NCBI RefSeq assembly: GCF_026230105.1
Contig: NC_079477.1
Coordinates: 5,523,001-5,587,000 of the forward strand
Direction of reading: 5' to 3'
Source of the DNA: Diorhabda sublineata
Taxonomy: Eukaryota > Arthropoda > Insecta > Coleoptera > Chrysomelidae
Length of the DNA: 64,000 bases
The translations under genes were made by a program, and so were the position numbers. Under the pieces are notes generated by a model, which saw only the letters and a program-made list of their open reading frames with translations, searched no databases and was not told the DNA's origin. This document shows, piece by piece, positions 56,535 to 64,000 of this stretch (positions are counted from its first letter, which is position 1; the number at the start of each line of letters is the position of its first letter).

Positions 56535-56740
56535 TCATGACATTAGTTCTCGGCCTACGCCTCTGTTTCCTTCGATCTTTCCTTGTTTGATTAATTGAGG
56601 TATTGTATATATTTCTCCTCTAAGAACGTGACCCAAGTATCCGACCTTTCGCACTTCGATCAAGTTGAACAACTCTCTCTCAGTCCCCGCTCTTCTTAGT
56701 ACATCCTCGTACGCAACATTCTTGGAAGGGTCCACATTTC
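56535..56740 (-). pseudogene. LINE C-terminal relic
   Basis: The minus strand reads VAYEDVLRRAGTERELFNLI, then EVRKVGYLGHVLRGEIYTIP and QLIKQGKIEGNRGVGRELMS. It is the VTNExVLRRxGxxxEL...KxxYLGHxxRG...GKIEGKRGxGR tail of insect LINEs, the same section that ends the 55.8 kb relic but in the opposite orientation and a different subfamily. The open frame extends to 56870 but its first half is not LINE-like. Confidence 0.65.
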
Positions 56741-56870
56741 GAAGGCTTCCAGTAAAATTGACCACACATAACATTTGACCATTCATTGAAGGTGAAAGAG
56801 AGATTACTGTTACACAACATCGGTTTAAATTTAATTTAATAAAGTCTCTATTTTCATGCATTATATCCAC

Positions 56871-59670
56871 TTCAGCTGCTATATCAAAACAATATCTTAA
56901 CCCTTCTCAAGTTATTATACTTTTGCCAGATTTGAATAATGTATAAAACAAAAGAAAGTAGAATTTTCAAGTTTTTACATAAAGACTTGAAGTAGAAGCA
57001 CCCTGTATTACAAAACAAATTTAGAATGCAGATGAATTCACAGCGATAAACTACAGACCTCTTGACTGGTTTTTTAGTATTATGTTTATTTTGCACCTGC
57101 GCCAGCGTTGATCTATAGCTTATGTGAACACAAGTCTTTGTGCTTTTACACTATAGGGCGTTGTTTGAGAAATCAACTGCTTTTTCAAGATATTTTTGAT
57201 TCCCTTTGGTACACAGGAAGTTTATAAGGCTCGGGGGGATCTAGCCGTAGAAGCGTGTATTGTTTACGAATTACTGAAGGTAAAGTTTTATGACTTAGTT
57301 CTCTTTCTTTGGTAACCGTCACGCATGTACATGTATATAAATAATAATATGGAGGTTCACTTGAATTTATAATATAATAATGATATAATGACAATAATAT
57401 ATAGAATAACCCCTATCCTTAAGCAAAATATAATCACATTATCTCCAAGTGATTCTGTACTTTTGTTTTGGTAATTTGTTATTTTTGCTCCCATTTTATA
57501 GTGTTAACGGGGTATAAAATAACGTAACTCCTTAACATTAATATTATTATTAGGTTTATAAACAAAATATTGCGTAAAAACTTTTTCATTTAATTCAGAC
57601 TCTCTTCATAAGTTTGTTGAAAGTATACAGGATGCTGCACCGTTAGGTTAGGTTGGTGCAAGCAATCCTAACTTAGATTATTCGATTGATCTCCAAAATT
57701 TGAAAACTTGGTTAACGTCTTAACCACCCTTTCATCTATTTCCCTTATGTAGCTTATTTTTATGCATTTCCAACTAGAATTAAGTTTTTTACTTAATTAC
57801 TTACTCGTAATTCTGCTATTTCTTCGAGACAATTTTAGATACATAAATATACAGTCACGATATGTCTAACAGGTTCTTTGGTACCTTTAGGGTATCAGCT
57901 AACTCTACCAGCTTCACTTAACAGTTATCTGAAATTATTCTGTGGCCTTTATGTCTTCGTCGGTAACAGCCTCTTTAGGAAGTTAGCAAACCACTTCTCA
58001 ATGGTTGATTTCCTCATGGCAAGGATCGTATAAGTTCTACCAAGCAAAGTCTTGGCTTCAATGGTTTATTAAGTCACGAAATTTCTTTCCAATCATTTTT
58101 TCACACTGACTGAATTCGCCTCACTCAAAATGCTATAAATCACATAATAATTGATCATTTAGGTTCACGTGACTTATGACAAGGGCCCTGAGGGACACAC
58201 TTTGTTTAATTGCATATAAAAGCGAGTAGTTCGATATTTTATTGCAAAGTGTTTTTCTTTTATCAAGGTTTGTTTTGTTGCTTCTCGTTTTTTTATTTGG
58301 GAATATACATTATAGCGAATATGATGATAAGAGTGATATGTAATGGCAAAAAATAATCAGACTCCATCTTAGTTTACATTACTGCCACCTTAAATGTCAA
58401 ATCCAGAAGAATTAGGACTAATTAACAACTATTAAGAACTCAGAGCTACACCAGCCATTAATGGATCTGCCAGCAGCCAGAGAGATAATTGATCTTTCAG
58501 TATGGCTACCAAAACGTGGTTGAAATATATGTTGGGTAATTAGGTTGACGTAATGTAATAGTAAGCGGTGTTGATATAAACAGAATTGAGGAAATCACTA
58601 GGGATCAGTCTAAGAGTATCTTATGGTATACATTTTTCACCAAGATCTTTCAATACAGCAGGAGCTAGAATTACTCAGATATTTTAGAGATGGTGATTTA
58701 ACGAACAGTGTGGAGTGAGCAACCTTTTGGGACCAGAAGGTAGAATTTTTCTTCTTAACGTACCATACAGTTTGCAGCGTGTAGGTATTCATTTGTCCAA
58801 AACTTCTAATATATTATCTGAAGGCACCCCTCTGCACAACTAATAATTGTTGCCGTACCCTGAATGCCACCAGTCTCTTATATTCCGTAGCCAGGAATGT
58901 TGTTTACGCACTGGTCCTCTCCTTCCGTCGATCTTTCCCGTCAGTATGAACTTGAGAGTTGAATATGTCTAGAATAAGAAAGAAATATTTTCGATTGTTT
59001 CAGATATTGGCTCTTACTGCATGATTTTTCCATTTTTTTATGGCCATGACTTGGTAGCTTATTGGAAGACCTTTAGAAGGTTGTGATCCTAATAATAATA
59101 TGCTTCATTCACCATGATACTACTTTATAGAAAGTCCCCTGTTTTTTGTACCAGGTTCACAATCACCTGATTTCGACTTTAATTAAACACTGTTGAAATG
59201 ACCCAACTTAAGTTCATACAGGTAATACCAGTGAAGCATTTAGTATTACCAAAATCAAGAATGAAAATATTTATTTAAAACTTTATTTATACAGCTTGGC
59301 TTTGATTCTGAAAAATAAAGAATATCGTGAACATTATATTCGCAAATGAAATGAATCCTTCAAATATCAATTTTCCTGCGAATCATCATGTCCATTGTTT
59401 TATCATATTCATTTAATGTCTCGTTTCCCACAGATAAATTCAATCCCATATCTACTATGCGAACTCGTTAAGGGTGTCAAGATTGCTGAATTAATATCTC
59501 CAATATTTACGTCTCCCGCCGTTTTCCGAACGATAAATAAAATGAATATCAACTATAGCCTTTGGTTTCATACCAGTCAGCCATAAATTTTTTTATCGAT
59601 CATATTACACTTTACTGGAGGATTACCCGATACGGTAACTTGGAAAGAGATGTTCGACACTATGTGTAAA
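56871..59670. other. Long spacer, little recognised
   Basis: 58960-59075 resembles 31285-31400 (CGATTGTTTCAGA and neighbouring text), so both hold a shared repeat. A GTTAGGTTAGG string occurs near 57642. Open frames at 56884-57096, 57185-57394 and 59395-59586 are unrecognised. Confidence 0.3.
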
Positions 59671-59674
59671 TATA

Positions 59675-60918
59675 CGAGGGTGATACTATAATAAAATAGC
59701 TTAACAAGAGTTGTAGAATAATAAGATACACCTTTACAGTAGTAGTAGTTGAATAAAACAAGCTTTTCGTTGGAATACGGTCTTTTATGGAACTTTAAAT
59801 ATTAAACATCATTTCGTACTGTTTCTATAAGTAGGCTATATCTTTTTAACTTTAACGTATACATATTTACTATAGAGGATTTGAAAATTGAAATATTATT
59901 TGGAATGAAACTATCAGCTGTGAAATCTTTTTTGTAAATACTTGAGGAATGATGGCGTGTCCAAATATGGGCCTAACCTTCTGAGTTATTAGAGTTATTT
60001 TTTAATCATGAAGCTACTTTCAATTACAAAAACCCAAGATTTGGTGACCAGATTGAAGATTCAATTTTAAATGATTATTTGAGTACGAAAAACTTGATGG
60101 GTAACAAGTTTACTCACAATTATTCACAAGAATATTTGACAACTTCGTCGGAATGTTGTTCAACTGAAACGTATATCAACAACACAGCAATAGATCAGCA
60201 TCGCAGTGGTCAACCAAATGAGGAGATGACTTAAGAAATGTTAAAGAAAATCCACAAAGCTGTACTGGATGACTGTCGACTGACAGTGTACGAGCTGGCA
60301 GGTATAGTAGACATTCCATAACCGTTGAGCAAACGTGAGTTCACGTGGAACTTCACACATGAAACAAAAAAACAATGGACTGAAAAGGCAGAACCGGCTC
60401 GAAAGAAGTCAAAGGCCGTTCCATCTGTAGGCAAGGTCATCGCATCGGCTTTTTTGGGATTTGGCGAGTATTATGCCAACTTATTGCAAAGTTTGAGCGA
60501 AAAAATCAAGCATAAACGGCCGCATTTGGCTAAGTAGAAAATCACCACCACCATCATCAATACTGCATCAGCTCACACATCCGTTATTGCAACGGCCAAA
60601 ATCAATGAATTAAAACTTGAATTGCTAACTCATGCACCCTATTCGCCTGATATAGCCCCCTAGGATTATTTTCTGTTCCCAGACTTGTAAAAATGGCTGG
60701 GTGGTTGAAGATTTTCCAACAAAGAAGAGGTGATATCGGCAATTAACGTTTATCTTAAAGATCTTGACGATTCTTATTATAAAAAAGGTATCGAACTTAT
60801 TAAACATCGCTGGGAAAAGTGTATGGGGCTAAAAGGATATTACATTGAAAAGAAATATATTTTTTTCCAAAATTTTTGTCTTTTTTTGTTAGTCCAGGTA
60901 CTTTTGGGACCATTCTCG
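59675..60918 (+). mobile_element. mariner element, 1244 bp, same family as 35.5 kb
   Basis: The right end is the complement of CGAGAATGGTCCCAAAAGTA at 60918, beside TA (60919-60920). A more decayed left end, CGAGGGTGATACTATAATAA at 59675, lies beside TA and gives a length normal for mariner. The internal transposase runs on the + strand. The left boundary is less certain than the right. Confidence 0.7.
60130..60870 (+). pseudogene. mariner transposase, broken
   Basis: In order: DQHRSGQPNEEMT, EMLKKIHKAVLDDCRLTVYE and LAGIVDIP (DNA-binding half), then after a deletion TKKQWTEKAEPARKKSKAVP, SVGKVIASAFLG, EYYANLLQSLSEKIKHKRPH, a degraded second catalytic block (NTASAHTS, Asp lost), HAPYSPDIAP with stop then DYFLFPDL (third Asp kept), and NKEEVISAINVYLKDLDDSY, GIELIKHRWEKCMGLKGYY. 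The first catalytic MDETW block is deleted. At least six stops. Clearly the same family as 35520-36330. Confidence 0.75.
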
Positions 60919-61619
60919 TATAATCCAATAAAGTAGAGGTGACCGTTTTTTGAGATTTATACTGTTAAGCTACCTGAACTAGACAAAAACAATTTCTTTC
61001 CCATAGAAGTAGTTATTTTTCATATTATAATTCATAGAATTTTAAAAATCTTGGAATGACATTACTTTCTCTAAAAAAATTAAAGAAGTTAAAAGTATCG
61101 ACTTACAATTTAATAAGTTATGGTTGGATAAGCATAACGTGTTAGTTTAAGGTCTAATGATAAATATTTCGAAGATTTCTTCTTCTAAACATAAAAACTT
61201 GAAAGGTATTATTTAATTTCACAGCGTGCACTTTAAAATCTTTTTATTTCGTTCGAAATATCCATCGGATTGAATTATTACACGTTTAGTTCGTTTTCTT
61301 ATTGTTTTTATATTTTTAAATACTACTTTGATTGTTCTACATATAAAAAAACTATGATTCCTTCTTGAATGAATAATACGGTCAATAACCTAATTCTTGT
61401 GTGGCAATTTTCCATCTTTTAGTGGACGAAATGTATACTTTATATAAACTGCTACTTTCTAGACATTATGAGGATTACTCGGATGTAATGTACATTTCTC
61501 TGGAATGAGTGATAATTGTAATTAAATTAGAAGTACCTGGTCCATCAAAGAAAACCCAAAATTTTTTGTGTGTATCGTAATCTCTTTTTAGCTCCATTCA
61601 CTTTTCCCAGCGATGCTAA
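60919..61619. other. Spacer
   Basis: AT-rich, no recognisable feature. Confidence 0.3.
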
Positions 61620-61745
61620 AAACCAAAAAAAACTATAATAAATGTTCGAAGTGGGCACCTTGCACTTCTACACACTCCTGGAGTCTAAGGAGGATATTTC
61701 TTTGAAATTGGAAGAGCAAGATTCTGCCTAATGGCGTTTTTTCTA
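61620..61745 (-). pseudogene. Tc-like (DUF4817-type) C-terminal relic, copy 3
   Basis: The minus strand reads ILLFQFQRNILLRLQECVEV then QGAHFEHLL and a stop. QRNxxxRLxxCxExxGxHFEHLL is the C-terminal signature of a repetitive insect transposase family. This copy is uninterrupted where the 31.8 kb copy holds a mariner, and so acts as its empty site. Confidence 0.6.
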
Positions 61746-62424
61746 TCGATTATTTCGAGCTTTCAATATATCCCATAAAAATGCATCAATCGCCTACCAA
61801 ATATCCTTTATATTATCTAATCCACTTCCTATATTAGTATTTTCTCAAAACATGCATCCATTAACTAACTGACAATCCTTAATATTAAAATCGCGTAAGC
61901 CGTTTTGGTCTAAGAAATATAGAAATATGTTGTACAGTAGGCGTGTATAAAGAACTTTTACAGACACCTCTTACAGCTAAATATCAAGTGACGTGCCAAA
62001 AGGGTATTATATTATAAATAACAACGGAAACATCCTTTTCTTCTCAATCATATTTCTCTTGATGTTTTCTTCGCGGTAAAAACTGGTACTGCATATTTTC
62101 GAACATGCGATCCAAATTAAAAGTCATCGTCTCTAATTAACTCTTCGATACCAGCCGCTCAAAATAATATAAGGAAAATATTAAAACCATGCGTATTTTA
62201 ATTTTTTTTTAGAGTTTAAGAAACTACTATTAAGTCGCTTAGTTTTAAGAGTCATAACAGAAAATTGAGTTAATTAATTGTGGAACGATCAGATAAAACA
62301 TATCTATTAAAGTCTCAAGAAGAATAAAGAAACGAAGATTGTTAAAAATTTATTAGTACTTTTAACTTTCTGTTCAAATAGCACTACAGCTAAAAGTGGT
62401 TTTACAAGTTTTTAACACGAGCCA
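61746..62424. other. Spacer
   Basis: No recognisable feature. Confidence 0.3.
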
Positions 62425-62839
62425 TGTAAGGAAATCCAAAAAGTATATAGTTACGAATAAGCTCGCGAAATGGGTCCTTAGGACGGCCCTGTCCAGCCAC
62501 AATAGAATTTTGAAATTCGGTGAATTCGTGAGGCGCTTTTAATCTGTTTTTTACAAATGGCGGGCGCGCCTTTTATGCACTTTTTATTTCTAAATCTATT
62601 TAATCATTTCTTGTGTTTCTTTTGTTCTAGAACTTTATAGAATTCTATTTGTGGTATATAAATAAGTTTATGTAGCGTAGTAAGTTAGTTTTAAATAAAT
62701 AGTTGTAGTGAAAGTATCGCAGAAATTGTTAAAGTGATATTTATAAGTAAATTATTATAAGTATTAAATAAAGAACGTAAGAGATTGTGTCTATTAATTC
62801 ACCCCACGAATAGTTTGTGAATAAATACGAAAAACGTCA
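62425..62839 (+). mobile_element. Possible solo LTR
   Basis: A block of about 415 bases begins TGTAAGGAAATCC and ends AACGTCACA. It has a TATATAAATA box at about 62657 and an AATAAAG signal near 62767. TG...CA ends, promoter and poly(A) signal in that order are LTR-like, and ACGTCACA endings are common in insect Gypsy LTRs. No gag or pol nearby and no clear target duplication. Confidence 0.4.
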
Positions 62840-64000
62840 CAATATCAACGCCATAGAACCGCATAAAGACTACTTACTTATCAGCAATCTCTTCTAATAT
62901 AAGTTTAGTGCTGCCTAAAAAAAATCTTTAATTAATAGAAATTAATTTCACTGAAACGATTACAATGATTCCCGATCAGCATTCTCCAAATTAATAAAAA
63001 AAAGGATTCAGCAATAATGTATTTATTTAAAAAATAAGAAAATTCGCATTAACTGCGTATTAAAGGAAGCACAACGAATTCAAAGCAAATAGAAATTAAA
63101 AACAACTTAGATTTATACATGTCCGAAGTAAGAAATGTAACTATATGTAGAGAGCCAGACTGACTGCAACCCTAAACAGTGGTTGAAGTTGGTGGAGATG
63201 CCGACGTTGAAGAGTGTAGTTGTTCGTGGCTTGGTTTGATCCTGTTACTGTAAGGAAACGGAAATTATTGAATTTGGATAGAAAGAGGCTTATGGTCTAA
63301 TCATCACAAGTTGTAGTTAGACAAAAATCTGTTCTATTCTATTCGTTGTGTTTACCAAATAAATAGAAAATACGATTTTCCGCGTAAAGAAATTCACACA
63401 ATTTGATTTAAACAATTATTAGAAGATCAATTTTATCAGCATTTGATGAGTTCAATAAAGGATTGTAAGTATAATTTTATAACTGCAGATGAGATTTCCG
63501 TATATCACAATGATCTTGAATCGAAACAAGAGGCTAAATATTGGTAAGAACTGGATACTTCGGCCTTATAGCGAGTTAAGTTTTAAAAATATTTTGGGAC
63601 AAATAGATATGAAAATGTGTAGAAAGACCTGGTTCACACAAGAAATGCTACAACATCCATCCTATTCGCAAGACTTGATTTTCTCTAACCTCTGATCGAT
63701 GTCACATCTCAAGAAATGTATGCGTAAGAAACCGTGTACATTGAACTAAGGGTTGATAGCAGCTGTAACTCACTTCAGGGATTCAATTACTAATTAGAAC
63801 ATCACTGGAACATGTATATTGAAGTTAAATAAACGTATATTGAATAAGAATATCTCTGAACTTAAATAAATTTTGTCAAACGACTAAACTAATAGAATAA
63901 CGAAGTATTTTGCGATTTGCATGAAAGTTTGAATTGGCAAACTCCGTTTGTGTACTTACTCTCTTTCTATATCCAATCACCTGCAAAACTTTAATCTTGT
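62840..64000. other. Spacer with candidate terminal exon
   Basis: Apart from the minus-strand candidate exon at 63172-63247, the open frame at 63489-63695 on the + strand is unrecognised. It could be relic mariner (CRKTWFTQEMLQHPSYSQDLIF resembles a decayed HPPYSPDL block). Confidence 0.3.
63172..63247 (-). CDS. Candidate 3' terminal coding exon, unknown gene
   Basis: On the minus strand a good acceptor (TTTCCGTTTCCTTACAG, ending 63248) is followed by 24 codons, NRIKPSHEQLHSSTSASPPT then STTV, and a stop at 63172-63174. An AATAAA-type signal lies about 150 bases further on, near 63022-63027. The low-complexity Ser/Thr/Pro composition and a C-terminal TTV (a possible class I PDZ ligand) look like a protein tail. 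No upstream exon could be joined in phase within the window, so this remains a guess. Confidence 0.25.

Noticed and set aside
63930..64000. Possible coding exon KIKVLQVIGYRKR on the minus strand ending at a GTAAGT donor, joined to 63172-63247
   Set aside because: The phase does not fit: a phase 0 donor would meet TAA at the start of the candidate terminal exon.
9780..64000. Search for the Frizzled exon encoding helices 5-7
   Set aside because: No frame contains the CFVGQ, RTDKLE or KTMVSW-type blocks that would identify it; treated as outside the window.

Overview
This is a gene-poor, AT-rich stretch of an animal genome, most probably an insect. The evidence is a Frizzled gene with a GT-AG style splice donor, many decayed mariner, LINE, Helitron, Crypton, Penelope and hAT relics, a short run of the insect telomere motif TTAGG, and long AT-rich spacers. 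There are no operons, ribosome binding sites or CRISPR arrays, and I found no convincing tRNA or rRNA gene. The species cannot be named from the sequence.

The only clearly host-type genes are two tandem copies of the first coding exon of a Frizzled (Wnt receptor) gene on the + strand, at 3373-4498 and 8641-9766. Both are exactly 1126 bp, open throughout, and end at the same GTAAGT donor. Each encodes signal peptide, cysteine-rich Wnt-binding domain and the first four membrane helices. No exon for helices 5-7 is recognisable between the copies or in the 54 kb downstream. They therefore look like alternative first exons of one gene with a very long intron, or a partial tandem duplication. A piece of a THAP zinc-finger gene or relic lies on the minus strand at 206-386. 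A weak candidate 3' terminal exon is at 63172-63247, minus strand.

The rest is a graveyard of mobile DNA. By region: 1-3 kb, THAP, LINE-tail and hAT relics. 5.5-7.6 kb, a MITE with a 12-bp target duplication, a mariner tail and a 162-bp tandem repeat. 10.5-13 kb, a Crypton recombinase relic and a TIR element carrying a tiny spliced gene. 15-19.5 kb, two TIR elements and LINE tails. 20.6-22.1 kb, a Helitron with a MITE nested in it. 23-24.6 kb, jockey-like LINE and mariner relics. 26-30 kb, divergent tandem repeats, a 100-nt hairpin and a LINE with a restriction-like endonuclease framed by inverted arms. 31-33 kb, a 1250-bp mariner inserted in an older Tc-like relic. 35.5-39.3 kb, mariner and Tc1 relics. 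41-44 kb, two LINE relics. 47-51 kb, a GC-rich tandem repeat, a Penelope GIY-YIG relic and a hAT transposase relic behind a heat-shock-style promoter. 53-54 kb, the second, inverted copy of the spliced mini-gene element. 55-57 kb, LINE relics. 59.7-61.7 kb, mariner and Tc-like relics. 62.4-62.8 kb, an LTR-like block.

The most interesting items are: (1) duplicated Frizzled first exons whose similarity stops at the splice donor; (2) a TIR element family with its own TATA box, intron and basic 58-residue protein, in two copies carrying different deletions; (3) a GAGA/HSE/TATA/initiator promoter in front of a hAT transposase ORF. All comparisons were made by eye; no alignment or database search was run.
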